A stretch of 64,000 nt of DNA from Vermamoeba vermiformis (lineage: Eukaryota > Tubulinea > Echinamoebida). The notes beneath the pieces are model-generated. The model searched no databases, had not been told where the DNA came from, and worked only from the letters and a program-made list of their open reading frames with translations. Shown piece by piece: positions 53,347 through 64,000 of this stretch. Location of the stretch: assembly GCA_045837725.1 (NCBI GenBank), contig JBEWZL010000260.1, positions 124,001 to 188,000 on the forward strand, in the 5' to 3' direction. Made by a program: the position numbers and the translations under genes. The first letter of the stretch is position 1. Each line of letters starts with the position of its first letter.

Positions 53347-56300
53347 ATGGCTACAGGTACTGATCGGTTTGCCGATTATCCATTACATGCTGCCGCATTT
53401 CGCGGTGATATAGAGAGTATCAAAAAGCTAGTCGATGGCGGTTATGCTGTAGATACGCCAGATTCTGAAGAAACAACTGCTCTGTATTAGTAAGCACACG
53501 TGACATATTATGTATAATACCATGGTGGATTAATCATGCTTAATCTAGCGCTTCATTTACCGGTGAAAAGGAAGTAGTCGAGTATTTGCTGTTTAAAAAA
53601 GCAGATCCGAACAAGGCCAACAAATTTGGTGCTACCCCATTATCGGTAACTTTTTAAAATATTTTCTAGTCGTGCTATTCAATTACAAAAATAAAATATA
53701 AATAAATGTCAAAGGATGTCAAACGAGGCTGAAATTAGAAACGTTTGTTCGTGTTAGCTTACGTTCCTTTGTCCGATAGGTCGCTGCCGCACATGGTTTT
53801 GTGTCGGTGGTCAGCGCTTTATTGGATGCCAAGGCACAAGTGGATGCGCTCGATAATGAAGGAGCCAGCGCGGCTCATAAAGCAGCCTTCTACGGCAAGT
53901 CTAAGACCTTGTACTTGTTGTACACTCATAGTGCCAACGTCAAGGGTCGAGATCTCTATGGCACTACTCCCTTGCACAATGCCGCGTTTAGTGGCTCTTA
54001 CGAGTGCTGCTCGATCCTCATCCAAGGGTACGGTGCTTGGTTTATCGTGAGTCGATTATTAACTTGTATAATAGTGGCGCGTTGATCAACGTACGCGACT
54101 GCGAAGGCACTACTCCGTTCATGAAAGCTGGTAAGTCAGATTTTTCAGTCACTTTTCGTTCTAACCCTTAGTGTAGCATTCAATGGCCATTTGCCCATTG
54201 TCGCTCTCTTCAGCAGAAAGTAGGTGTAAGAGCATATATCGAACATGCACTAACGTTTCCACAGTGGTGCCAAGTTGAATATGCGCGACAGTTTCAACAA
54301 AGTGGCGGCCATTCACTTCGCCTCGTTCAAAGGTCACAACAGCATTGTTGACTTTTTGTTGAAGAAAGGTGCTCGTGCCACCATTGCAGACAAGCGAGGT
54401 ACTACTGCTCTTCACTATGCCGCCTACAGTGGTCACTTAGACGTTGTCAAAACGTTGCTCCAATACGGTGCGGATCCGTTGAGCCGGTAAGTTGCACGTG
54501 CCCTGTTCTTGCGTAGCTAATAGGAGCTCAGTGACACTGGTGGCCAATCATTGCCCGAGTTCGATGAGTCTGCGTACCACTCCAGCATTCACGTGTCAAA
54601 CGGCACTGATGCAGTGGGCTGGACACCAATCCACGGTGCTTGCTACAAAGGTCACCTTGAAGTCGTGCAACATTTGTTGTCTCTTCCTGGTATTGCAGTG
54701 GATCTCATTGGTCCTGCTAAGATCACTTTGCTCCATGCCGGTACGTTACACACGAAATATAATGAGATGTCAATAGCTAATTCCTGTTGTAGCCGCTGCT
54801 AACAGTTGCCTCAATGTTGTCAAATTTTTGGTCGAGAAAGGTGCCTCCGTCAATGCTTTGGATAACAGTACGTTTGAACTAGAAGTTATAGGAGTAATGC
54901 TAACATCGTGCAGATGGTGCTAGTGTCCTCCACAAGGCCGCTGCTTGCGGTGAGCGTGGCTTTGAAACTGCCCAGTTCTTGCTCGAGAAGGGCGCGGACC
55001 ACTCTGTCGTCGATCGTTTTGGCATCTCCCCGTTCCTCGTTGCTTGTTATTCTGGCTGCAGTTCTCTCGTGAAGCACTACTTGGACCAAGATTGGGTTAA
55101 AGTCGATGACGTCGATGCAACCAAGCAAACTGGCTTGCACATGGCTGCTCGTAACTCACACGAAGACGTCATCAATATTCTTTTGGAACACGAGGCGAAG
55201 AAGACTGTTACCGACAAAGAGGGCGCTACTCCTTTGCATCGTGCCGCTGCGGCTCATTCCGCTGGCGGTTTGAGAATCCTCTTGCAACAAGGTCTTGACA
55301 TTGAAGCACGTGACAATCTCGGTGAACAAGCCATTCACAAAGCTGCTGCCGCTGGTCAGATTGAGGCCGTCGACGAACTGTTGAAAGCTGGTGCTTCCAT
55401 CGCTGCAACGTAAGTCCCAAAACTATGCTCAAAGCACACGTGTACCTAACATTAGTACGTTGCAGCGACTCTCAAGGCTTCACTCCATTGCTCCACGCGT
55501 TTGCTCAAGGTCGTTTGGAATGCGCTAAACACTTGCTAGCCAAGGGCGCTGATCTGAATGCCAGGGACAAGGACGGCGCTACTACTCTTCACGTGGCTGC
55601 TCAAGGTGGTCACGTCGACTGCTTGCGCCACCTTGTTACGCTTGGTATTCCTATTGCTATCAAAGACACTAAGGGCTCAACGGGTAAGTGCATTTTGGTC
55701 TCAAAGTCTTTAGCCTTGAGCTGTGCTAATTGTTTACAGCTTTGCACATCGCTTCATTCAATGGCCACTCTCAAGCAGTCTCTTTGTTGTTACGCCGCAA
55801 CGCACCTGTTGATGCTCTTGACGAAGAAGGGTAAGTATTGAATATAAGGCGTTTGATAATATGATGCTAACTGGTTTTAGTTCAACTCCCTTGCACAAGG
55901 CTGCCTTTACTGGCCGAGAAATGGCCATGCGCTACTTGATCAAGAAGGGCGCTAAGGTCGATGCGAAGGACAACGAAGGCGCTACTCCATTGCACAAAGC
56001 TGCATTTAGTGGCGAAGTCAAGGCTGTCACTTTGGTATGTTCAGATCCACCTGCTCATTCGTGACTTGACCATTCACTAACACGCACTGCAGTTGATCAG
56101 CAAGGGCGCTACTGTCAATGAAAAGGACAAGCAGGGTTCTACTCCGTTGCACAATGCTGCTTTCAGAGGCAACGTTGACGTCGTCACGGCTCTTGTTGAG
56201 CGAAGTGCTGTCGTCGACACAGCTGATGTGAATGGCTTGCGGTACGTCTATTGCGTTCTTATGGTTTGGGCCTAACAATGCGAACTAGACCGATCCATCA

Positions 56301-59074
56301 CGCCGCTTCAAACGGTCATGCTCAAGTCATCGATATTCTTCTCAAGGCCAATCTTTCGGGCATTTTGTGCGTCGATAACAACGGCATTACTCCACTCATG
56401 AACGCTGCTTACAACGGTCACGTCGACTGCATCAAGTGCGTTACAAGACTTTATTTTTCGTGATGCACAACTAATTCGGAGTTTAGTTTGTTGATCAAGT
56501 CTGGCGCTAAGATCGAAATCGGAGATAACGACGGAACAACTTGCGTGCACTACGCGACCATTGGTGCCAAGTTTGGACCGACTCTCACGTGCTTGTTGGG
56601 TCACGGCGCTGATATAAACATCAAGAACAAAGCGGTACGTTCATTCGAACACGTGTCACTTGTCCTGTTCCGAGTCTAATGTAATGCTTACAGGGCCGTA
56701 CTCCTTTGCACTTTGCTGCGGGAGATGGTGGTCTCGGCGCTGTCAGCTTGTTGTTAGCGAACAAAGCTGATCCCAATGCCGCTGACTACTCCGGTACTAC
56801 TCCTCTTCACTTGGCCGTGCAACATCGTCGTAACGATGCCGTGCAAACTTTGCTGAAGAACGGTGCTAACATCAACATTAGAGACAACAACGTATGTATT
56901 ATAGTGATCAATGTAAAGGATAGTACCTAACGTTTGTTTTAGGGTCAAACTGCGATGCACATCGCTGCATCCGCACCGGATCTGTACACTATGCTCATGT
57001 TCTTGTTGTCTAAGGTACACATTAATACTATGCCACTACGTTCGTATCTAACAATATTACTAGGGTGCTGAATTGTATGTTGATGACAAAGAAGGTCGCA
57101 ATCCAATTCAGCTTGCTTTAACGCACAATGACACTCGTTTGAACCGCATGGCCGCTGACTTCGCAAGAGTAAGTTATATCAACTAGACAAATAGAGCCTG
57201 TTTATTAATCATTTGTCACAAAGGGTGTTCTTGAACGTGAAGAAACCACCAAGGAAAAAGTCGATCTTACCAAGCTGTTGTTGCCTAACAAGCTCAAGAA
57301 CCACCAGTCCTTGATGAACTTGTTAGAGGTAAGTAACATAAGACCGACATCTACTTTGCAGAATATAACTTGAAATCTTCATAGGTCTTGTACGATGAGA
57401 ACTGGACCGTTGTTGAAGCGATCATTGACACGACCCAACAAGCCGACATGGACAAAATGTCGACTGCGCTCGTCAATATCTTCCAGTTCTTTGACTTTGC
57501 CTTGCCGCTCATTAAGGTTGGCATCAAAGTCGAAGTCGAAAAGACAAGTACGTACTTGCTAACAAAGGCTAAATGTCACGTGCTAACATAATTTTTTTCA
57601 CAGCTGATCCGGGTACTTTGTTGCGTTCTAACACTATGACCTCGAAGATGATGACAGCTTATTCACGTCTCATTGCCAAGAAGTACTTGCAAGACGCTCT
57701 TCGTGACGGCATTGAAAAAGTTTGCAAGTTCAAGAAGGGTCTTGAGGTGCGTATTGTGACACTTGTTGGTGCCTCGCTTGCATAATCTCACGCGAGTTAT
57801 TTGTTAGGTTGATCCTCCAAAGATCCCCAAGGGCGGCAAGCTCGACGAGAACATTCAAAACTTGAAGCAGGCCGTGACCTACTTCTTGGACGCCGTTTAC
57901 AGCTCGCTCGATAAGATGCCCTGGTAAGCACTTTAAGAGATTACTTAATATAGTATCATAACTGACGAGGTTATCTTCTTGCAGGCAATGCCGTCAGATC
58001 TGCTACTACTTGAAGCAAATCGTTGCTGCCAAGTTCCCCGACAACAGCAGACCGATCGAGACAGCTATCGGAGGCTACTTGTTCTTGAGATTTTTCAACC
58101 CTGCCTTAGTCGTGCCTGACGGCATTGACATCAAAGTGGCTGGTGATTTGACCGCCGAGAACCGTCGTACATTGCTGCTGATCTCGAAAATCTTGCAGAA
58201 CTTGTCCAACGGTGTCGAGTTCCAGAAAGAAGAGTACATGAAGCCGTTCAATCCCTACGTCAAAGAGAAGTTCGATGCCATGAAGGAGTACTTCGATCAA
58301 GCTGCTGTAAGTACACGTTAAGTGATAGCTTTGCGGAAGTTTTAATTGACACGTGTCACCCTAGACCTTGCCACCTGATTTGAAGTTGCAAACTTCTGAG
58401 TACGCTGAAACTCCTGTCGAGAAGTTCTTGGAGGGCGTGCATACACTTGTGCACTTGTTGAACTCGTTCGATAAGAAGACCCTCAACGAGAAAGTTGCTG
58501 CCAAGCTTGAGGCCGACAACCCTCAACTGCTCGAGAAGTTGAAGTCTGCTTTGGCTGACATTGAAGATCATTTGGAAGAGCTTAAGTGTAAGTTACTCTC
58601 AACTTTTTTTTTGACACGTTGACACCCGACACTTTTGACACTTTAACCTCTTTCTCGTTAACAACCATACTTCGACTGATGTAATGGATCGTCTTATACC
58701 GAGACTAACGTGTTATATTTGCAGATAACGGCGAAGAAGACAACTTTGACAACGAGATTGCGCCCATCGAATCCAAGTTGGCACTCGCAGGAAATGACAA
58801 AAATGCGCCGAAAGTACGCAGCATCTCGCTTGGTCCTGAGGTCGGAGCTGGTCCGAGCAGCGAGGAGCCCGTTTCATTGCCGCCCCCACCTGCCAGTCCT
58901 AAAAAGGAAACCAAGGTGAAGGTCGAGATCAAAGGCAAAGAGGACAAGAAAGACAAGGTCAAGGAGGACAAGAAGCACAAAGAAGAGAAGCACAAGGACA
59001 AGGAAGAGAAGCATAAGGACAAGGAGGACAAGAAGGAGAAAGATAAGGAAGAGAAAAAAGACAAAAAAAAGTAA
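53347..59074 (+). CDS. Giant ankyrin-repeat protein with C-terminal RasGAP domain
   Basis: About 25 exons separated by introns of about 43-135 bp. The start ATG at 53347 (MATGTDRFADYPLHAAAFRG) is preferred to the upstream in-frame ATG at 53263. I count 27-28 ankyrin repeats from about 53380 to 57170, such as ATPLHKAAFSGEVKAVTL and TTPLHLAVQHRRNDAVQTLL. Then comes a RasGAP domain: SLMNLLEVLYDENWTVVEAI, TLLRSNTMTSKMMTAYSRLI with the arginine finger, and YLFLRFFNPALVVPDGID, the FLRFxNPA motif. All GAP landmarks are intact, so it should stimulate GTP hydrolysis by Ras. The C-terminus is a helical region, a Pro-rich segment and a run of Lys/Asp/Glu (KEDKKDKVKEDKKHKEE). Ras itself is the divergent neighbour. 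Six of the introns contain a CACGTG box. Confidence 0.93.
53497..58358. promoter_or_regulatory. CACGTG boxes inside introns of the ankyrin-RasGAP gene
   Basis: CACGTG sites lie at 53497, 54495, 55437, 56650, 57577 and 58350, each within a different short intron. The last is centred in the 12-bp palindrome TGACACGTGTCA (58347-58358), which also occurs at 78-89 and 134-145 in an intron of the transporter gene. CACGTG is the E-box/G-box core bound by bHLH factors. Function here is inferred only. Confidence 0.55.
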
Positions 59075-59142
59075 TCGTAACCGATCAGAAGTTACGCGAT
59101 CTAAACTTTTAAAAATCGGTTTATATGGTACATTATAATACA

Positions 59143-60415
59143 TTAAACAATAAAGTTAGGTTCAAAAATTGAACTGTTCAAGCGTAGCTTGTGCGCTACT
59201 GCATATTGAACACGAGAGTAATAGGGCTCCGGATTTGTAATGAACTCGTGTTCTAACGCCTCGCTAACCGTAATTCTTTTCCTGTAATCCAATTCAAGCA
59301 TTTTCTTCAATAAATCGCAAGTGCTAGGTAACAATCGATAACCGACATCTCTATCGAAGTTATTTAGCACTTGGTAGATATCGTCCAGTGTGCCATCTTT
59401 GAATGCATGTTTCTCGCCAAATATGACCTACATCTGATTAGCTCGCTTTAACTAAGTATATATAATACGTACAAATTCTAAGAAAACAACGCCAGCTGCA
59501 AAAATGTCGCATACGCGCGGATCAGGTGGAATATGTCCTCGGAGCTTCTCTGGAGCGAAGTACCGCAATGTGCCAGGTATACGCTCAATAGTCTTATTTT
59601 GGTATTCCGTAAAATCGAAGCAAGTCAAAGCGAAGTCTGTTAGGAAAACGTCCACGGTTTTGCATACAAACGGATCTGTGAACTGCCAAACTATATTCTG
59701 TGGCTTGATATCTCTATGAGCTATACCATTGTCGTGACACACTTTAATAGCCTAAAAATATTGTTGGGTTTAAGAAATTGAAACCGTTCGTGGATTTGCT
59801 TTACCTCCAATAATTGTTTCATGACTTGTTTCATAAAACCTCGTAATGTGTCACGGTTATAGCGCATATACATCGGTGTAATTATTATTCCTCCTTCGCC
59901 TATTGGAATTGCATCCACCATTTTGATAATCGAAGGACAATTCAGCGGATCCAACACTTCGTGACTTCTTTTCTCGGTTTCATATAATTGCTTGACGTCG
60001 TACTTTGCAAAATATTTTTCTCCTTTGTCATTTAGTAGGCCGAAAAAGTAAGGGTGCTCTTCGGCGACTTGGAAGACTTGATACTGCTTTAATTTGGAAA
60101 ACACTTCCGAGTCTTGGGGCACCTCTACAAAAAAACTAAAAAAAATGGTACTTTAGTATTGTGTATTTAATCGGAAATTAAAATTAAAATTAAACGCGGT
60201 TAAAAGAGAAAATGATACAATTTTTCTACGCGTTTGCAAATTTGTTTTAAGCTCAAAATAATCGCTCCTACTCACTACTGCTTCATATAGGTGTTTAAGG
60301 GCAAGGGATTTTCAATGTCAAACAACTCGCCGTACGAGTCTTCTTTGTCCCAGTCTGAAGAAGTACTTAGAGAGAGCTCCGAAGTTTCTTCTACTTCCTC
60401 AACATCATGCTCCAT
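59143..60415 (-). CDS. Divergent protein kinase, paralogue A
   Basis: Five exons. Exon 1 gives an acidic leader, MEHDVEEVEETSELSLSTSS and EDSYGELFDIENPLPLN. The next gives VEVPQDSEVFSKLKQYQVFQ, then YFAKYDVKQLYETEKRSHEV (ATP-binding Lys in FAKYDV) and CPSIIKMVDAIPIGEGGIII. The kinase core follows: CHDNGIAHRDIKPQNIVWQF (HRDxKxxN intact), VFLTDFALTCFDF with DFA in place of DFG, PGTLRYFAPEKLRG, and KRITVSEALEHEF. No normal glycine loop is visible at the N-terminus. The metal-binding Asp is kept, so weak activity is possible. The close relative on the other strand at 60901-62234 has DFG. I recognise no named family. The 3' end is 67 bp from the RasGAP gene stop. Confidence 0.8.
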
Positions 60416-60535
60416 TAAAATAATAGGATCGTTTGACTAATTCAAACAAGATTTAATTGTGTTGTTGCAATGCTTCTTTTGAATTGCAATGCAGTTTTTG
60501 TTACACAAAACTCATATGAGTTTTTCCTTAAAGTA

Positions 60536-60690
60536 CTAGTGTTCTAACGCCTCAGTAACAGTAATTCGTTTCGCGTAGTCCATTTCAAGCCTTTTATTCA
60601 ATAAGTCTCGCGTGTTAACAGGTCTGGATCGGAACAAGTACTCGACATCGCCAAGGAATCGGAAGATTCCATCCGCTGCGAAGATCGGTT
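60536..60690 (-). pseudogene. Kinase C-terminal relic
   Basis: On the minus strand this reads GIFRFLGDVEYLFRSRPVNT, then RDLLNKRLEMDYAKRITVTE and ALEH followed by a stop at 60536-60538. It aligns with the C-lobe of paralogue A (NNFDRDVGYRLLPSTCDLLK, KMLELDYRKRITVSEALEHE). The upstream kinase parts and the terminal 30 or so residues are missing, so it is a truncated third copy left between the two intact genes. Confidence 0.75.
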
Positions 60691-60900
60691 GCAACATCGG
60701 TTCTTTGACTTACCCTTCCTCTTCGAGAGCATCAACAGTTGTGTTGTGGAGTCTCTTTGTTTAACAAACCCTGCAATTTTGTCTGTTTTTAGCAGGTTGA
60801 GTTCCTTGAAAAAAAGTGGCCAAAAAAGTTCCTATTATTTCAGACGAGCATTATTGGACTATGCAAAACGGAATAACCACCACAACGAATACTAACGATT

Positions 60901-62234
60901 ATGGAAAACAATATTGAGGACGTAGACCTTGTTTCGGACTCCCTAAGCACAGAAGAGGATTTTATGTCGGATTCGTCTTCGGATGCATACCAAGACGAGT
61001 ACGGCGAGTTATTTATATTAGACAATCCAATTCCTCTCAGCGAATACTTGAAGGATTGGTGAGTATTCAATATGGAATTTTTATTTAAAATTTTTTGTTT
61101 GAATTTATTGAAAATACATTAATTAAAGGGTAACCTATTTATATTCTGAACGCCCAAAACACCACAATAAATATACTACTTCCAAAATTAATTAATTTGG
61201 GCTGAAAAATTGATTTATTAGGGTTTCTTTGGAAGTACCACAAGATCCGCAAGTTATTTCGAAACTGGACCAGTATGTGGTTACCCACGCTTGCGATGGA
61301 CTTTTTCAACTATTCGGCGTACGGAACAGAGACGGAGATCGATATTTTGCCAAATATGACGTCCAAGAATTGTACGAGACCGAAAAACGAAGTCACGAAG
61401 TGTTGGATCCGCTGAATTGTCCTTCGATTATCAAAATGGTCGACGCAATTCCAATAGGCGAAGGAGGAATCATAATGGTACCTATGTATAATCGGTATTC
61501 TAACGATCCACTAAGCCGGCATATACAGCTGGTCATGAAAAAGTTGTTGGAGGTAAATCCACCGAGATCCGCGTTTTATTTCAAAATGCCTGACGACATT
61601 GATAGGCGATTAAATTATGTCATGATAATGGCATTGCGCACAGAGATATTAAGCCTCAGAATATTGTTTGGAGGTTCGCAGATCCGGGCCGCTGCAAAAT
61701 TCTCGAGATCTTCCTTACAGATTTTGGACTAGCTTGCTTCGACTTCGAAGAATACGAAAATATGACTATAGAGACTATACCAGGCACATTGCGGTATTAT
61801 TCGCCAGAAAAACTAATGGGCCTCATTCCACCTGATCCGCGCGTCTGCGACATTTTTGCAGCTGGCGTTGTATTCTTAGAACTGGTGCGTCATTGTTGTC
61901 GTGCTAAAACGCTTATTAACCAAATTAGGCAATGCAAACAACAAAACCGGCATTTAAATATGGCACGTTGGCTGAAATTTTCAACGTCACGTTCAACTTT
62001 GAAGAAGTCGTAGGACATCTGTTGCTGCCTCACACAGCCGATTTATTGAAAAAAATGCTCGACATTGATTACTCGCAAAGAATAACAGTCAATGAAGCAT
62101 TAGAACATCAATTTTTCCGCGAAAAGTACGCAACTCGCATGCAATACGCAGTAGCGCACAAAATTGTCGGGAAAGCTGGCGGCTTTCTTTACAAACCTGA
62201 ATTCCTTACTCAATATAAACTAAATATTAACTAA
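60901..62234 (+). CDS. Divergent protein kinase, paralogue B
   Basis: Inverted paralogue of the gene at 59143-60415, with the same exon plan. Leader: MENNIEDVDLVSDSLSTEED and DEYGELFILDNPIPLSEYLK. Then SLEVPQDPQVISKLDQYVVT, DRYFAKYDVQELYETEKRSH, and EVLDPLNCPSIIKMVDAIPI. The intron of about 61553-61608 joins LLE to AIKLCHDNGIAHRDIKPQNI. The DFG motif is intact (FLTDFGLACFDFEEYE), and PGTLRYYSPEKLMGLIPPDP, then LLKKMLDIDYSQRITVNEAL follow. The Lys, HRD and DFG residues suggest an active kinase, while a standard glycine loop is not seen. An identical-sequence block shared with paralogue A suggests gene conversion. Substrate and pathway unknown. Confidence 0.82.
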
Positions 62235-62310
62235 ATGGCATGGAGTACTTAAAGAAAATAACGAATGATTTTAATTACAAACAAAGCGTACAAGCAAGTA
62301 GCGAAAATAC

Positions 62311-63917
62311 TCATTGGTTCGTAGCCAGTTTGGCCAACCACTTATTAGTCTTTTTCATATTTTGTTTGACCTTGAGTAAGGCCCGGAAATAATGCGCGAC
62401 ATCTTCTTCAGATTCGATCGTCTTGTTAAAGTATTCTTCTGTATAGCACAATGAACTTTCTGTTTCATGTGCTGTTACAGCGAAAACCTTCTTTTGCGCA
62501 GCAGACTCGGCTACACCATTGGCCCAATACTTCTTGTGAATGTTCTCCGTGGGATGTTTTATAACAACTCGGCTGACCCCATTCAAGCAGTAGAATTTGC
62601 ATTCTTTATACGCGATCTCGACGTCGATATAGTTCTTTACTTTTACCTCTCCCTTGTTATTTTTGTAAGGGTATGCAAAGGCCTTGGCCTCGTGTACCAG
62701 GCCGAGCTCATTGTTTTTCCAGAACTCTCCAGCAGGAATACCTCCTGGCTGAGCGTTATACTATGCAGCGGTTAAAAGGATTGAACAAGGGATTCGAGGC
62801 AATACGTTAACTGGAAGCCCAATAGAGCCTGTATCGAAACTTGATAGCGCGAAAGTTGGAAGTCCGGCAAAAGCCTGCTGGTTAGAGCTCCTGAAATGGT
62901 TGTCAGGATCATTATTGAAGCGTTCATAAGCTTACAAGAATTCCCATTCGGGCTCAAAGAACACGAGGCTATTCACTTCATTATAAATCTCCTCCCAATC
63001 GGCTTCTTTGTGGAATATCTTGTTGTTTGGATTTTTCGCATTGAGTGCTTCCATCAATTCTTCGTACACCTGAATATCTGAGTTAAGTCGCAATTTTCAT
63101 CTACACTGCATACCTTCGGCACGGCTTGTTTTAGTTCATCTGTAAGTTCTGGAAGGTGCTCAATGCTGACAACGTTCGGAGTAATTATAGCATTAACTAA
63201 CGCTTCAGCTTCAGGGCTTGATTTATCGGCTGTTATAATCGTTAGAAACGTTAATATCGCCGGTAAGAACAGTAACTTACGCAACTTGGGCCCAGTCTTC
63301 TTCGAACCTCTTTTTTTGACAGGAGCGCTAACTGCCACTCTCGGCAGTTCGCCCGCCACTGGTTTATGCTGAAATTGCGGAGTGCTCTTTACTTCCGTTT
63401 CGGTTCTCATTTTCTTTGGTCCTCCTTTCGCCATTGTGTCGCCACTTCTCTTTTTTAAAAGCGTCGAATGTATAGATAGATTCATTAGCATGGTATCGTA
63501 GTTTATGTATTCCATCGTTATATTCAGCCGTGTATCAAATCCGTTAGGGTCGTCTAGCAGATCTAAACGGCCAAAGTTCCACGCGTTCCGGATTCGGGCG
63601 GTAATGTCCATTAAAACCTGTTTGTCGGCCTTGAGAGCGCTGCTCCATGCAGGCACGATGCTTTTTAATATTGCCAAATACTCGTCAGCGGATTTGGCGT
63701 TGAGATCTTCGTAAAGTTTAACGAAGTTAATCTGCGAATCTTCAAGTTAAAACCGGTCGCATAAATTTAAACGATTATTAGCAGCTTGCAATAATTAATA
63801 ATACATTAACTTCGTACAACGAAATTAATTTCACTCTTAATAAACAATGCATGCTAGATTTGACGCTACATATTTTGCTGGTCGAGGAGAACTTACCGGT
63901 TTTCTGGTCTCAGCCAT
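62311..63917 (-). CDS. Unrecognised multi-exon protein
   Basis: The ATG at 63915-63917 gives a tiny first exon, MAETRKP, followed by GTAAGT. It joins INFVKLYEDLNAKSADEYLA and ILKSIVPAWSSALKADKQVL, then TMEYINYDTMLMNLSIHSTL and a basic linker (KGGPKKMRTETEVKSTPQFQ, VSAPVKKRGSKKTGPKL). After short introns come SSPEAEALVNAIITPNVVSI, VYEELMEALNAKNPNNKIFH, WEEIYNEVNSLVFFEPEWEF, and FALSSFDTGSIGLP joined to YNAQPGGIPAGEFWKNNELG. The last part is HEAKAFAYPYKNNKGEV, then IDVEIAYKECKFYC and a helical C-terminus ending in WLAKLATNQ. About 450 residues. A TAG in the frame at about 62764 is removed if GTTAACG at about 62820 is used as donor. No known domain is recognised; the basic linker suggests a nuclear protein. 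Confidence 0.6.
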
Positions 63918-64000
63918 TTATTAATTGGAATTGTGCTTTTTGTTGCAATAAAAAGCAGAAAATAAGAGATTGAAGCGGAACCAAAATTCATATTTGCACC

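Overview
The window is nuclear DNA of an intron-dense eukaryote. About 30 protein genes are packed on both strands. Introns are mostly 45-120 bp, GT-AG and AT-rich, and several genes lie only 20-130 bp apart. All genes shown were assembled by joining reading frames across splice sites; exon ends are read by eye and may be off by a few bases. The gene set points to a free-living unikont: a GABA-B-type class C receptor, a cAMP-dependent kinase with a long Q/N-rich N-terminal extension, a canonical Ras, a peroxisome (PEX19), ergosterol-type sterol desaturation, and Crinkler-like ATPase and nuclease-fold genes. An amoebozoan (dictyostelid- or protostelid-like) or an early-branching fungus fits best. 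I cannot choose between them from sequence alone.

Layout. 0-8 kb: an SLC45-type sugar transporter (cut by the window edge), two head-to-head dual-specificity phosphatases, PEX19 and Mediator subunit MED21. 8-16 kb: the PKA catalytic subunit, a leucine-rich-repeat protein and a PD-(D/E)XK-like protein. 16-24.4 kb: a Crinkler-like P-loop ATPase, the class C receptor and a small membrane protein. 24.6-33.7 kb: DXO/RAI1, ALG8, C-5 sterol desaturase, a MEA1-like protein and a C2orf69-like protein. 33.8-41 kb: RTF2, a seven-helix membrane protein, an F-box/LRR protein and a membrane-anchored SDR. 41-49 kb: a secreted GPI-anchored LamG/PKD protein of bacterial look, a GNAT acetyltransferase, a gene-poor stretch with a diverged direct repeat, and an RPA1N-BTB fusion. 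49-59 kb: an RNF216-like RBR ligase, Ras, and head-to-head with Ras a gene carrying about 27 ankyrin repeats plus a RasGAP domain. 59-64 kb: an inverted pair of divergent kinases with a kinase relic between them, and an unrecognised gene.

Most notable. (1) The PKA catalytic gene needs a +1 frame change inside the kinase C-lobe, exactly at CTT-AGT-G, the same CTT-AGT core as the yeast EST3 programmed +1 site. (2) CACGTG boxes, including three exact copies of a 12-bp palindrome, are concentrated inside introns, above all those of the ankyrin-RasGAP gene. (3) Ras and a RasGAP of unusual architecture share one short promoter. (4) An RPA70N-type OB fold is fused to BTB. (5) The Crinkler-like ATPase gene is a compositional mosaic with a nearly CpG-free 3' half. 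(6) The kinase cluster shows inverted duplication, a sequence-homogenised block and a dead third copy. In several genes (RTF2, LamG/PKD, both Crinkler-like genes) a segment can be read either as coding or as an in-phase intron, suggesting retained introns or alternative acceptors, or base errors in the assembly.
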